From Laetiporus sulphureus 93-53 (lineage: Eukaryota; Basidiomycota; Agaricomycetes; Polyporales; Laetiporaceae), in contig NW_024468512.1 of the NCBI RefSeq assembly GCF_001632365.1, forward strand, positions 1,203,623-1,267,622: a stretch of 64,000 nucleotides of DNA, in the 5' to 3' direction. The stretch's first letter is position 1. The number at the start of each line of letters is the position of its first letter. The notes beneath the pieces were generated by a model. That model ran no database searches. It was given only the letters and a program-made list of their open reading frames with translations, and was not told the origin of the DNA. Below are positions 10,940 through 24,069 of the stretch, piece after piece. A program made the position numbers and the translations under genes.

Positions 10940-12012
10940 TCAGGAATGAACAAACCTGACAAGGACCTCGAATACCTAAATGTGCGCTCAATGCATGAAG
11001 ATCCAAATTGCCATTAGGAAGGCATCGAAAGCCAGCCTCTTTGACGCAAGTCCAGTCTTTTGCATGTTGGTATAACCGGATTCGGAGCTGCCGTGGTTGA
11101 TGAGGCTTGCTGGCCTTTGTCGAAGCAGCTGTTGGCAGATTTACAGAGGGCAGAACAATATTGAGCTTCTCACTGAACATCTTCGTCATACCTTCCGTGT
11201 CGACATTGATGGACTTCAGCATATCATGTCCGCTGTTCCTGTCATAAAAGCGAATCCGCTTTCTGGAGTCATTGACTTCAGATATGTTATCAGTGCGCGG
11301 ATGCTTCGTCTGAATGACAGAAGGTGAGGCGACCTCTGACTCCGCCTAGCCCTCAACATTGTAAATATGAATGCGCGTGTTGCAAACATACTGCCTTACC
11401 GAATGTGGACGGCTCGAGATCAAATACTGCGACGTGCGACTTTGAGATGGTGCATTGGTGGTGACATGGATTCCTAGACGAGAACGCTTGGTGACAGAGC
11501 CAGGTATGTCGCCTGTTGCATGTCGCTTTCTCGTGGGTGGTGCACCAGACTCCTCTGGTAGCGATGACAAAGCAGTTGTCTGCTATACAGCTCACTAATG
11601 CATGGCTAGCGTTTGTTGTTGTAGGTACTTACATTCGCAATGAGAGCCCGGACGTAATCATCCTTCAAACAATGACATTTCTGAGTTTTGCTGGATCGCC
11701 TTCCAGTCGGAAGAACGGGCACATCGGCGTCTTGCACAACTCACGTAGGATAGCAATTGTGAAGCCTTGAAGTGATGCAGCCTCAACTTTTTCTTGCCGA
11801 AGTATTGAAGACATCAATGCGAATTTCAGGACGAGATGGGGGTGTTCGCAAGCAAAGAAATTCACGTCGCATGCGCGGAGGAGAGATGAGCAGATTGCCA
11901 TATCAAATATGAGTGGAGATGTACTAGCATGCCCATTCGTGAAGCTATCGATGCGGGGTTGATGGCGGAGAGGACTTGTCCGCCGACAGGTGCTAGTGTG
12001 ACCTTTGCGCAA
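10940..12012 (-). CDS. Unrecognised multi-exon gene inside repeat-bounded block
   Basis: Three minus-strand open segments line up. The first (12012 to about 11700) contains ICSSLLRACDVNFFACEHPH and LRELCKTPMCPFFRLEGDP. The second (about 11675-11390) contains LKDDYVRALIAN, a donor at the GTAAGTACC sequence, then LPEESGAPPTRKRHATGD. The third (about 11270-10960) contains RIRFYDRNSGHDMLKSIN and RIRLYQHAKDWTCVKEAGF. The junction between the first two needs a small intron or frameshift that I could not fix. The basic KRKR-like segment would suit a nuclear protein. No family recognised. It lies between the Tnp2 gene and repeat R3, convergent with the transposase, and may be element cargo. Confidence 0.35.
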
Positions 12013-12138
12013 TCACAATTCTTCGTCCGCTGACAGGTGCGAGTGCGGGCCCACCTCCTCGGATCCTCAAACGTGTCTGCTATCGGAGACTGATCTAAAA
12101 TACGACTGGATCCACTTTTCTGAGTTCAAAACCCCAAT

Positions 12139-12820
12139 CATATGCGTCCTCGTTGTAGGACGCGAAAGAGAAATTATTGTGGCCCGATGACGCGTTTTGA
12201 GATCAGCCACTGTAGGGCAGGCTGGCGCTGAGTCACGGGGCTTAGACGCCACTGTAGGGCAGGCTGGCACTGAGGCACGGATTATAGACGCACCACGGCG
12301 CTTTCGCTCTCTTCTTTTCTTACTTTCATCTTCTCGTCCCTCCCTTGTAGGTAGATTAGAACAGTCATTGATACCGTGTAATGGGACCCGCCGGGTCACT
12401 CTGGCGGGTCCCAGAGTCAATTCATTCCAAACAAACGATGGGACGGCGCACTATTGGCGCATCCCCGCCTATAGTACCTAGGATGCAAGTAAAATATCGA
12501 GGTCCTGCATTACTACTGGATCGGCGCATCCCCGCCTAGTATCTACCGCCTCAAGGATGCAAGCAACGAAAATCGAGGTCCGCTGCATTACTCCACTGGT
12601 CGGCGCATCCCCGCCTAGTGCCTCTTGCCGCAAGGATGCCAGCAACAATCATTGAGGTCCCGCTGCATTACTCCACTGATCAGCGCATCCCCGCCTAGTG
12701 TTGTCGAGGTCCGCTTCACAATCGTGCCTGACATTCTTGATCTGCATTAATACTGATCCGCGATCCGCGAAGCAAGAATCCTCGCTTCTGGTATGACGCA
12801 TCGAACCACATGTCCATCAT
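12139..12820. repeat. Interspersed repeat, copy R3 (longest)
   Basis: This is the most complete copy. It starts with CATATGCGTCCTCGTTGTAGGACGC, whose GCGTCCT/AGGACGC arms form a 7-bp hairpin. Next come two tandem copies of a CACTGTAGGGCAGGCTGGC unit about 42 bp apart, a pyrimidine tract, the 11-bp hairpin (12382-12392 with 12403-12413) and four CGCATCCCCGCCTA-like units. It is nearly identical to R2 over roughly 590 bp. A shared minus-strand open frame across the copies is probably a by-product of the repeat. Confidence 0.9.
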
Positions 12821-13424
12821 ACAATCTCCGCAACGTGCCATGGATGTTCCCGATCGCATGGACAATTGAGCATGATTTCACGTTTGGAGCGCTTTTCTGA
12901 GTGCGATGATAGTTTCTGAGTGCGGTCTTGGCCTTTGGGGATCAGATTCACATCAGAGGTGCATGGGAGATGCGATAGGTCACTGATTTTTAAAGTGGGT
13001 CAGAATTGCGACCTCATAACTTTGGAAAGACACTGCCGAGTATTAATACAGAGCCTTTGAAGTTGTGCGACACCCATTCACGATGGGCAACTTTCTGAGC
13101 ACCAACTCCTGTTGCTGTGGACGACGACGACGGCGCATGATATCATCGATAGATGCTGGACCCATAAAGCATGTAGTATGTCTAGGCTCTCGTTTGCTTT
13201 CCTCAAAACACTGATCTAGTCGCACAGCGCATCGACGATAGTGCTAGTCTGGCCTTTGAGCGTGAGGGGGCTGTCTTTGCTACAGGTGCAGAGCGGAGCG
13301 ACAGGAATGTCTTTGCGTATAGTGTTCAGGTTGGCATCTACTGGAGCACTCGTATTATCTACGTTACGAGCTAATTTGTTCTTTCCTAGGCCACCTCTGA
13401 TGTCGAAGGCATAGATACGCCAGT
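12821..13424. other. Spacer with possible decayed minus-strand gene
   Basis: Two minus-strand open frames abut near 13220: 13434-13216 with TIRKDIPVAPLCTCSKDSPL, then 13225-13043 with TTCFMGPASIDDIMRRRRRP. Their sequences read like one protein split by a frameshift. I do not recognise it. The rest holds no gene. Confidence 0.25.
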
Positions 13425-14983
13425 ATGTCCCCAATTCCTACACCTTTCACATACTGCCTCACTTCAAGGCATGCCACTGGTGAGTCAGGAAATCCAATCA
13501 TTTTCGGTGTTGCCTTGACAATATGCCGGCAGTCATCTGATGTTGGACCAGAGTTCCATCATCTATCCCTCACGATATTGGATCTCCCGAACGAGCTCCT
13601 TATCAACATCGTGGGCCTCCTGCCAACAGAAGATCTCTTCAGCATCATCATCCTTTCTCGCCGTCTCCACTGCTTGGCAATTACATTGCTACTGTCTCGA
13701 TACGATCTTCATTCTCCTGAAAAAGGAGGCTCGTTATACGTTTCAAAGCATAAGGCGATCCTCGCACTCAATCTCTGGCGAAGGTCCTTAGTGTTTGAAT
13801 GTCCACGGCTCCTCTCCATTCATTTGCAGGTGGATGATACGAAGGCTTGCCGACTACTCTCTCGATTCTTCACCTCTTTGCAGGGCATGAACGGAATTCA
13901 TTCTATCGAAGTCCGTTTGGATGAGATACCAGATCCTGCATTTGTTGACGTTCTTGACGCTCTGTGCGTCACTAACGTCGTCAGCCTCACTATTGATCGT
14001 CGCAGCAACAATATCTGCAAAACAGTGATGCCCTCCAAGATCAAGCGACGCCCAACCTTACTCCCTAACCTTAGAGCTTTTCAGCCTCATGCCGCCCTGC
14101 TGTTCAATATGCCATACGCTCGGTGGACACTAGAAACGATTAACTGCTCCAAGATTTCAGAGCTGTCGCTTGTAACCCCTGGCCTCATATCCCCATCCTG
14201 GAACAATGTACTTGGACGGTTGAATGTCCCCAGCCTCCATATCCTTCGTGTAGAGGGTGAACTCTCGCAGGCGGTCCTGAATCGATTCCTCTTTCGACAT
14301 CGCGAGCTACAGGAGCTGCACATCGGCTACCACTCAGATTGCCGTACGGTCACTCAACTCCAGTGCCCCCCTCCGGAACTCCCGTGCCTGCACACCCTGA
14401 GTGCACCTATCCCCTATCTTCTTCGTCTTCTCGGCGACTCGCGGTCCAAGATCATTACCCTTGCGAAGCTCACGGTTCTGCCGGACGTCCAACATGATGA
14501 TCCGGCTCATTTCCTCTGCAATCTCTCCAGAATATTAGCAGCCGTCGTCGACTGCGAGTATCTTTGGTCCCTGAAATTAACGGTTCCTCCGCAACTTGCT
14601 GCTGCAAGCGAGGACTTCATATACGGAGGCTTCGGAATTATGCAGGATCCAGGTGTTCGCCTCATGGAGGTGAGGGCCGTTATTCTGGAACAGGCTTCTC
14701 AAACAAGAGCACTCCGGGAAGATGCGTTCAGCCCGTCGTTATTGGTGGGTCTGACTGCATTGATATCATTTTCTTGCTCATCCGCGCTCGACAGAAGAGT
14801 CTTCCTTACTGGCTTCAGCAATTTCCCATGCTGAACGCTCTGCAACTATGGGAGGATGCTGCTATGGACCGAAGTGAAGACTTGTCACGTGTCCGTTCGA
14901 GTTGCAAGACGTTGAGTGAAATATTCATTTGGTCGGGCAGAAGCGAGTTGTGCTGGACAGCCAACGTAGAGGAGGTTGTCTGA
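13425..14983 (+). CDS. F-box protein
   Basis: Exons 13425-14744 and 14795-14983 (50-nt GT-AG intron) close in frame to 502 residues. An F-box motif lies near residues 47-85 (LTILDLPNELLINIVGLLPT...SIIILSRRLHCLAI). A long leucine-rich C-terminal region follows, typical of the expanded Agaricomycete F-box family. Such proteins recruit substrates to SCF ubiquitin ligases through SKP1. The start is uncertain: a 9-nt first exon at 13471-13479 (Met-Pro-Leu) spliced to 13533 through a 53-nt GTGAGT...GGCAG intron also keeps the frame. That would place the F-box close to the N-terminus, as is usual. It lies just downstream of repeat R3, at the border of the transposon block. Confidence 0.82.
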
Positions 14984-15912
14984 ACTGCGATGGCGATAGC
15001 TTATTGCATTGGCCCACTTGGCGGGGTACTCGGCGGGGCGATTTAGATCCCTGCACTTTTGTGCTGTACGAAATTTTGTTATATTGCGACTTTTTTTGGA
15101 CACGTTCTATGCACAATGCAGATTTTATAAATTGAACCGGTTCTCAAATCTTGATTTGCCAGGTATCTCAAAATCTTACGGAATGATGTACCTAAATGTC
15201 ACCGCAAAGGCTAACTCTATGAAGTTATTTACGGCCGTGCTGTATGCCGACACGTGTTTGGACTATGCGACCGTGACTGATTTCTTCCCAAATCTGGCAT
15301 GCATACTTCCAAATTTGGAAAGGTAACGTCCCCTAGTCTATGGTTTACAATTTGCGATGGCCATCTACTCAGTTATGATCGTAAATTTGTGGTTTGCCAT
15401 GTCATGACATTGAACACTGCAGCTATAGGTCACCATTTGCGGTGACGTTTAGTAAGCATTTACCACGGGGCGAAACGGTCGCATGTCTGCGGTGTCAGGG
15501 ACAGCCTGACCAAGACAAATAAACCTTGGTTCTCCGGTATCAATTAATGCTTAGTTGAAGACGAGCATTCACGGGCCCAGATTCCAGACAGAGATATCAT
15601 TACAACCCTGGCAGCTGTCCCGAAGCCAGGTTCGTGTCTCATCATATCCGATAAGGAGGCAACGTCCCCCGTATGTACGTGCTCACAAACTTGAGCCTTA
15701 TACGCGAGAATGCGTTCACGGAAAAAAATGAACATGTACGCTCAAATCGAGCACCGTTACAGCTACGCCTTCATGCATTGCGCTGGTGACAATTACGGTA
15801 GATGATATGTATCTCAGGCGTCTACCGTTAACGTCCATATCAGAAAGCGAGAAGAAGAAGCAAACTCGGACATATCAATTACATTGATGACACAAAACCA
15901 GATCTATCTGTA
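14984..15912. other. Intergenic, no gene seen
   Basis: The stretch lies between convergent F-box and P450 genes. Short open frames (for example 15009-15326 +) have no family resemblance and no coding-like composition. Confidence 0.5.
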
Positions 15913-18100
15913 TCACTGTCGCAGCTGTACGAATGCAGGAAGAGGGCCCTTCTGTATCACGAAGTAATCGCGGACATCGGCATCCCACTGCTCTGGATTG
16001 TATCCTGTGGCCAGACCGAAGTCGAAGGTACGTAGGAGGTTTACGATGACCAGGCGCATTTCGAGCAGCGCCAGGGGCTTCCCGATGCAATTCATCGCCC
16101 CGGCCGAGAATGGGATATAAGCGTTGGTATTGAGAACTATATTCTCGTCCTTGCCCGCCATCAGCCAACGATCCGGGTTGAACTCGTCTGGGTTGGGAGA
16201 AAAGTATCGAGGATCGCGATGAAGCACGTATGGTGGCACGAGCACGGCCGAATGTTCTGGAATAAAGAATCTGCAAGGAGCATAACGTCGTATTGCGCGC
16301 AATCTTTATCAAGTATCGCGCTTACTTGGTGCCAATCATGTGGCCGCCACTGCCAGCTGTGGGGCCACGTTGCAAGCAGGTAATGACAGACGGATAGAGA
16401 CGAAGGGCCTCGTTTCTACCGTGCACGGCCCGTCATTGATGTGATGTAGTAGAGTCAATGTGTTCGGACGTACATGACAGCGTTGAGATAAGCCATATTG
16501 GCCAGCTTCGCTGAATCGTTTGCGAGGCCTTCTCCTGCGGGGAACGCCGCGTCTATTTCGTCGCGTAGACGAGCATAGCACTCAGGGCGAGAGAGCATGA
16601 AATAGAATACATTGCTCAGTGCGGTGGCAGTTGTATCGGAGCCTGCTACGATAGCGGTAACCGCATTGGAGACAAGCGTAGGGAATGGAAGCGGCTCAAA
16701 GTCATCTACATGACCTTCATTCATCTGTACCAATATCCTCTCAGTGATTTGGAGGCATGAACTCGAAGAAACCCTACAAGGTGGTAAAACAAATCCTTGT
16801 GAGGCGAGCCTTCCTCCCGTCGGCGGGCGACCTGCTTGTAAGCCAACTTTCCCAGAGTTTTCATTTGCTTGCCGATAAATGGCAGGTACATGACGATTTT
16901 CGTCGTCCATGGGATCTGCTCTGTCAGCGCCGGCGGACTTGAACGTCACCATTCAAATCGGTGAGCAGACGTCTCAGCCAGAAGGCAGATTATCTCACTA
17001 GAGAGCCGACTCCAGCAGGTGCCACAAGCCGCTCTTGTCGCCGTCTTGTAGCAAATTGAATGAAGTGCTAAAACTAAGAATGATGGGATAAGAGAATCGT
17101 TCGTTGTGACCGATAGAAGACTTACACCATTTCTCCCATGAAGTCAAAGCTTCAACAGATGTTTGAACAACACCGTTGGAACATCAAGGAGGATACTCAC
17201 GCGAACCAGCTCAATAATTGCGCAACATCGGCTTGTTTACCTTCTGCTGCAGCTTCTTTGAGTCGGTCCATCAGTTCCTCCAAGCAATGGATGATGATAG
17301 GTTCGTATGCCTTGACGGAGGCCGGGGTGAACGCGCGATTCCACACTCGCCTGGCCTCAGCATGAACCCGCTTATCCCGAGCAGCGATCATGTTGCCGCG
17401 AGCATCCTTCGTGCCGAGCCTTCCTGCAATACGGCGCCCATCCCAAACTGACGCAAAGGCAACATTATGTCAAATCCGTATAGTGCGCGATTGGTGACGT
17501 ACGAGGGCCCTTCGGCATGCCATCGGGTCCCAAAATATACGGAATCAATTCGACATCGACGACAGATATCTCATTAGGTCCTAATCACATAGTGAGCAGT
17601 CATATCTGGACAAATCATTAGGAAGGCATACCGATGCGGACAATAGGCCCATATGTCTCATGCAATTGACGTAGATAAATGTGTAATTTGCCTCGAGTTA
17701 CGATATAGGTCAGCCAGATCTTGGAAATCTTACACATGATTGGACCGGGGTGTTTTGCCATTGGATGCCGAGGAGACAAGCGATACATGACCGTCGATGT
17801 CAATAAGGCCGCATAATAGTATAGATATGCAACCAGCGACGTCCAGGTGATCGACGTGTGAGAATCGCGCAGCATATATGCTGATATGGCAGGTACCACT
17901 CCCAACAACGCAGTGAGGGGCACTAACCCCGCTGGCTCGAACTTCTTGAAGACAACGTGGGCAACCTATGTGATTCGTAAATAATCGTCTGTGGAGATGA
18001 CAACAGACAAAATGTGATACGAAACTATGCCCAGAACTATCGGAAGCAGCATGCCGCTGCCTAGATCGAAGTTGTTGAAAGCAGCAGACATCAGAGCCAT
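15913..18100 (-). CDS. Cytochrome P450 monooxygenase
   Basis: Ten exons close in frame to 563 residues: 18100-18026, 17965-17632, 17580-17503, 17447-17201, 17149-17126, 17073-16999, 16937-16778, 16724-16474, 16415-16326 and 16270-15913. The N-terminus has several hydrophobic segments for ER-membrane anchoring, then the proline-rich hinge (KHPGP). Next come the I-helix AGSDTTAT, the K-helix EALRLYP (ExxR), a PERF-like FNPDRW segment and the heme loop PFSAGAMNCIG with its cysteine ligand. The start (YRLSPRHPMAKHPGP... KISKIWLTY... VRIGPNEIS) resembles Agaricomycete P450s named 'high nitrogen upregulated', which is a recall-based subgroup guess. Family members oxidise hydrophobic substrates with a CPR partner. 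All motifs are intact. The 24-nt fifth exon is notable. Confidence 0.92.
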
Positions 18101-19077
18101 CTTGACTGCTTGACTGTCGCTAGTAAGGTATAGTCGAGGATGTCTGGGTGCTGATACTGGCGCAAGCAATGGCACCTTGCTTTCGTTTATATATGCGGCC
18201 AACCCATCTAACCGTACAGAATGGCACGGCATCAAACTTAGAATCCACCTGCTGAACGATCCAGAGGGGACAAAGTTCAGTTATCAAAGCGCCCGGTGTT
18301 CTCAAATATGTACAAAAGCGGCGCTGGCGCGTTCAGCTGATCGTCCGTTTGATACGTAATCAGAGAGTTCAGCGTTCCTTATGCCCAAATCGCATTGATA
18401 TCCAGCTTGTATGGTGTAGCGGCTACCGGGTGCAGAACGCCACGGGAGAAGCGTACATCGAATGGATTCGCCATGCCCATAGTACCATCCCCGTGGGCGA
18501 CAACGGCGATCAATGCATAGCGTCGCCACAATAATGTTAGCACATTCTCCAGGATGAGTGGTATCTAAGAACACTTGCGAAGATCGGCATGTGTAATGCG
18601 GTCCGTCTTGGGCGACGGTGGCGACGGTGTCACTTGCACAAGCCCGAGACATTCGGCCCCATCGAAGACGAGACGAGTATGAAGAAACATGGTATCCACC
18701 CGCACTTATACGCTCCTTGCAGGAAACAGTATGGCGCTGAGGAAGCACTAAGCTATGATTTAGCTGGGAGCCGCCAGAACGAGCGATAGACACATCAGAG
18801 GAACAGCCGATAAAAATTGTCATTTCACTCTTCAACGTCCTACTATTTTCTCAGCTTGAGATGTCATAAAACGGCAGCATAGATGGAGACAGAGCGACAC
18901 AACTGACCGTAAGCGAACGTTGCATCAACGAATTCAAAGTCCGCCACGCGCCGTCGCTCTCATCGCCTCGCTGTAATATGCTGCCACTACTCCACCTTGG
19001 CCTTGTCCTCCATCCTTCACGCTCTCGATCACGATAATCAACCAGATCTCTACACCTTTCATATCTAACGCTTAACG
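18101..19077. other. Divergent intergenic region, P450 / Rab GTPase
   Basis: This stretch must hold the promoters of both flanking genes, which point away from each other. A 177-codon minus-strand open frame at 18302-18835 shows no family resemblance. A pyrimidine-rich segment precedes the Rab start (about 19005-19060). Confidence 0.5.
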
Positions 19078-20211
<1,134 letters not shown>

Positions 20212-20712
20212 ACATGGACGATGGCAGTGAGATGGTGTTCATACTTGGGTGCGGGCGCAGATGTTCTGGATATTGACTTGGGCTTCTCCACTTTACATGC
20301 ATCTTCTTGTAATTACATTCGCTTTCCCTATGTGGCGGGTGTCATATGCTGTATGGCCCTTATTTATGGACTTTATGATGTAGAAAAGCATGAAGGATGT
20401 GCGAAGCAAAAGGTTTCTAACGAGTACGGCTCGTCCACGCGAACAGATGGCATGCCCTTGTCTCCCAAGACTAACTTGGCGCGTCTTGCAGGTTGTCGAA
20501 TTGCTTTCGTGGCACGTGGCATAATCTCACAAAGTACTTCTGTTCTCTGCAAACGTGTTTCGTGCCGTGTGCCGTGCCATGCGGGACGCCGCCGACAGCG
20601 ATGAAAGGCCTCCGCGGCTCTCGCTTAGGGTCCCCGAGGGTCATATCAGACGTCTTACTACCTCGGAATACAAAGGGGACCTGCGTTGTCTAACTCTGTA
20701 ACACTCGACAGG
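20212..20712. other. Intergenic, no gene seen
   Basis: The stretch lies between two plus-strand genes and includes the Rab 3' end and the promoter of the next gene. A 127-codon open frame at 20221-20604 lacks any recognisable feature. Confidence 0.5.
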
Positions 20713-21747
20713 ATGCTGTACTTTCTCCTTACCCCCTTCGTCGAGGTGTACAGGTATGCCCTGGAACCCGTCGCACCATTTACTTGGTTCGGGCTCCCAT
20801 TCTGCTTGCTGGACGTTGCGGCAGCGCTCCGGACGTGTATTGCCCTTCGCCAGCTCAGAGAGCAATTCCACGCACAACACGTCGCGAAAGTAGAAGCCTC
20901 TGGAGGCAAGGCCGTTACTAAGGAGGTTCAGGAGAGATCGTTCCTGAGGGATGCTAGTGCCACTCTCCTCGTCGTGTTTGGTGGAGAAGCTATAACAGGT
21001 CCGTGGCAAATCTCGCATCGAGTCAGTAAGCGCACAGTGACTGAACGGCATTTAATAGCACCTGCTCTCGGGATACCGTGCTCGTTCATGATATCGGGCG
21101 CAGGACCAGCGTTGTACTCAGCTATTCAGGCTGTGGTAAACTGGCTACCATCGGTCCCCCAGCAGGCACTGCAGGGTGAACTTCCTGTCTCGGTTCTAGA
21201 CGGCTTTACACGTGCATTTCTCCTTTGCGACCTCATACCGCCGATGATTGTTGGCCACTCGGTGCAGAAGGTGTCCAATTCTCCGTGGTCGTTGCTCATG
21301 GCATCTCTGGTCAGTAACATGCCATCTTTTCACATACATATGCTAACTTTCTGTAACATTCTCTTCTAGATCACCGCAAATGGCGGTTGGTTTTTCGTGA
21401 ACCTCTTCTCGTTCCTCCAACCGTACGCTCTGACAGTCACCACGCCACCCGACCTGATGCCTTTCGGGTGGACCACCACCGACCTCTGGTGTGCTCCTGT
21501 CATCACTGGATTATACGCACTCCTCACCCACGCTCAGCCCTTTTGGGCGGACGCACACGCTGTAGCCATGGGGTGGCTTGGTGCAGCGATGACTGAGGAA
21601 GAGAAGGTACAGCCGGTGGACCCAGAATATGCCCGTGCTGCTTGCGCCGCGCTGTTGGCCATCATGTTTTCGACGCGCACGCTGAGGAACTTCCGTGCCG
21701 CGGCTCACGCGAGGCTAGCGACCTCACCTAAGATCAAGGTTCAGTAG
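20713..21747 (+). CDS. Conserved multi-pass membrane protein, TRIC-like
   Basis: Exons 20713-20998, 21059-21309 and 21370-21747 (60-nt introns) close in frame to 304 residues. ATG 20713 gives the natural start MLYFLLTPFVEVYR; the open frame before it has no ATG. There are about six hydrophobic segments. Conserved-looking blocks are VVFGGEAI, SVLDGFTRAFLLCDLIPP, ITANGGWFFVNLFSF and PFGWTTTDLWCAPVITGLY. From memory this is a protein widely conserved in Agaricomycetes. The repeated small-residue and charged helices recall TRIC-type intracellular cation channels, but the link is weak and no channel residue can be assigned. Function is unknown. Confidence 0.75.
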
Positions 21748-22061
21748 AGCATTGTGCGGTGAATGACTATACGTTGCACAAGGCTGGATGAACTAGCTTT
21801 GGTTACCTACGGTTCGGTTTATGGATCAAGACTTGTCGGTATAAGGAACTGCCCTCAAGCTAGATTGTTATGACAATGATATGGCCGTGCATTCTACTAC
21901 GAATGTGAGCGTATGGTTGATAGATTGTATCTCGTATACTTGTAACGTTCGGATTTAAAGTCAATGGGCGAACACAACATTGTATGGTCTAATGTTCAAG
22001 TCCCAGAGTGAAATCAACGGTCCCAGGTTAGCTAGTAAGCATCTCCCAACAAGCCAGGACG

Positions 22062-22840
22062 TCAAATCGTCGCCCTTCTCTTTATCCTCTGCTCCTCCGC
22101 GTAGCCCTCCAGCTTCATCGATGGTCTGTCAGAGTCGATGCAAGGCAATGATGTCGCACGCGTCATGTCTGCAGCCATTTCATCCATCCACTCTTCATGC
22201 ACCTTCTTCCAGTCGACCGACTTCCTGCGGAGACATTCGGGGAGTGCCACGGGATGAACGAGACTGATGTCGATAGCCATGACCTCGTCATAGAAATTGC
22301 GATCAAAGCCCCGATTCTCCAGAAGAACAGTCGTCAATTCGCGCCCTCCCGCATCGTACGCTTTCTTCATCTCCTCTCGTGGGACTTCCGGATCGAAGAC
22401 CTCGTGCAGGTTCAGAACGGAAGTCTTTTCCTGTTCCATGCGTTTCATTATAAGATGTGCATGGATCGGCAACAAGGTACCTACCTGCAGAGCGAGTCGT
22501 TGCCATTCGACATTATTAAGCGGTCGCTGTCCCTCTCTGGCGGTGTAGATACCATAGTATCGCGCCTTTTCGAGGGTATTGCCTGGTGGCTCCAAGCGTA
22601 CGAAAAGGTGGAATGTCGATAGTTGACAGACTTTCTCGAACGTCGGAGATGCCGTGTATACACATCCATGCACGTTTGGAACAAGCTCTTCGCAGCATAC
22701 TGCATTCAAGGGAGACAGCAGGACGATAGGAATATGATCCTGCTCGTCCCGTGGTTGTGATGTGACCTTCGTCGGCTGAAGGATTTTCTTGTCAAGGCGC
22801 GTGAATATGGACATAGTTTCTAGTGACATACTTTGGTGAA
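22062..22840 (-). CDS. Uncharacterised protein, main 3' exon
   Basis: A 255-codon open frame ends at 22062 with a good coding look: DHIPIVLLSPLNAVCCEELV, LEKARYYGIYTAREGQRPLN, LLENRGFDRNFYDEVMAIDI and RKSVDWKKVHEEWMDEMAADM. One or more upstream exons are likely. The segment 22983-22832 (RYGLWQNMHSEEGCS... KPYWILLVSP) runs into it, but I could not fix the splice phase. No domain recognised. It is convergent with the membrane-protein gene at 20713-21747, with about 310 bp between stops. Confidence 0.5.
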
Positions 22841-22983
22841 ACGAGTAAGATCCAGTATGGTTTGTCGCCTACGATACTGCAACCCTCTTCGCTGTGCATA
22901 TTCTGCCAGAGCCCGTAACGTGACTCCAGCAGTCCGTATCCTCGTTTTTTCCGACCGCTGCTTGAGCAAATGGGAATCGCCAA

Positions 22984-24069
22984 TGCGACGGTGTCGATGA
23001 TCTGAGAGTAATTCTCGGGTCGATCGTCTGACCAAGAAAGGTGGGTCCTGGGACATGCGCCGTAGCTTGGGCGGATTCAGATATGGCTGCTGCGACCGGG
23101 GCATACTTGGCTGAAGCTGAGGATATGGAAGAGTTTAGAGCATATTGTTGTTGTGAGAAGAGGGTTTAAGAGGCTGACAAGCAGGATGCAGCGAAGGACA
23201 TTCTCATATTGTGATCTTGACTGGTCAGCCTCAGTAAGGCTGACATGAACGTCTGTTATGAAGATTGCACACATTGCTGTAGCTTGGAGAAAATGCAGGG
23301 AGTTGGAATACGGGCACTCACTGCGCAACACATCTTATAGCCATCGAGGAGGACCATGGGAGACCAAGAAGCACACCGCCCAGTACCGAATGCTCGCACA
23401 GCCACATCCAGACAGCTTGATAGAAAGATGACACCGAAGACGTGCAGGGCAATGCCACTTGGTATGAAGCAATGTGGCCAGCCACTCACAAGAGGTGAGC
23501 ATGGGCCACCGTTGCATGTACAGCGTTCTTGCCTTGCCACAGCCTGACCATAACGCTTATCGGCGTTGAAGCAGCATGACTGAATGCGTTAAAGCTCTGT
23601 GAATGTGCGTCACTGCGATTTCAGAGAGGTTGTCCCTCCTTGACAGTAGTCGGGGACCGTGGACGAGGCTGGCGGCTCTGCTGGATGGATTCGCGCTTCT
23701 GGTCGAGTAAATCGTAGGCCAAGCAAATAACATAATTCAGATAGTATGGATGAGCATTACATGATATAAAGCGTGCAGAGAGCGGGTGTTTGAGCACACA
23801 AGGACGCAGGAGAAACGCGTCCGAGTCGGAGTTGAGCGTGTCCGCGTCTGGCGCCTATCTCATGCGTATACAGGCGCTTTGACTTGAGGACTTGCTCAGT
23901 TGCGTGCCCTAATGCTGCTCTAATTCTAACCTTGTCCGCAGTCTTTGAGTACAATCACTCGGAGCAACCGTCATTTGCGGTGGTTCTTCACGACGTTGCC
24001 TCGTGGCTCGCAGGCTCAACTTCGTCTTGCGATCAGCACCTGCGGCCTACTTTCCACTGCAGTCAAGCA
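22984..24069. other. Upstream exons of unknown gene and TIP promoter
   Basis: On the minus strand, 23540-23330 contains a hydrophobic stretch (IALHVFGVIFLSSCLDVAVR) that may be an exon of another gene, or of the one ending at 22062. I could not assemble it. 23550-24069 upstream of the FG-GAP gene shows no gene. Confidence 0.3.

Noticed and set aside
3886..12820. R2 and R3 as the two LTRs of one retrotransposon
   Set aside because: They are direct and nearly identical, but the interior holds a DNA-transposon gene and no gag, protease, reverse transcriptase or integrase, and the ends are not TG...CA.
18405..18480. tRNA-like segment (TGGTGTAGCGGCTACCGGG)
   Set aside because: It resembles an A box, but I could not fold an acceptor stem or find a matching B box at a proper distance.
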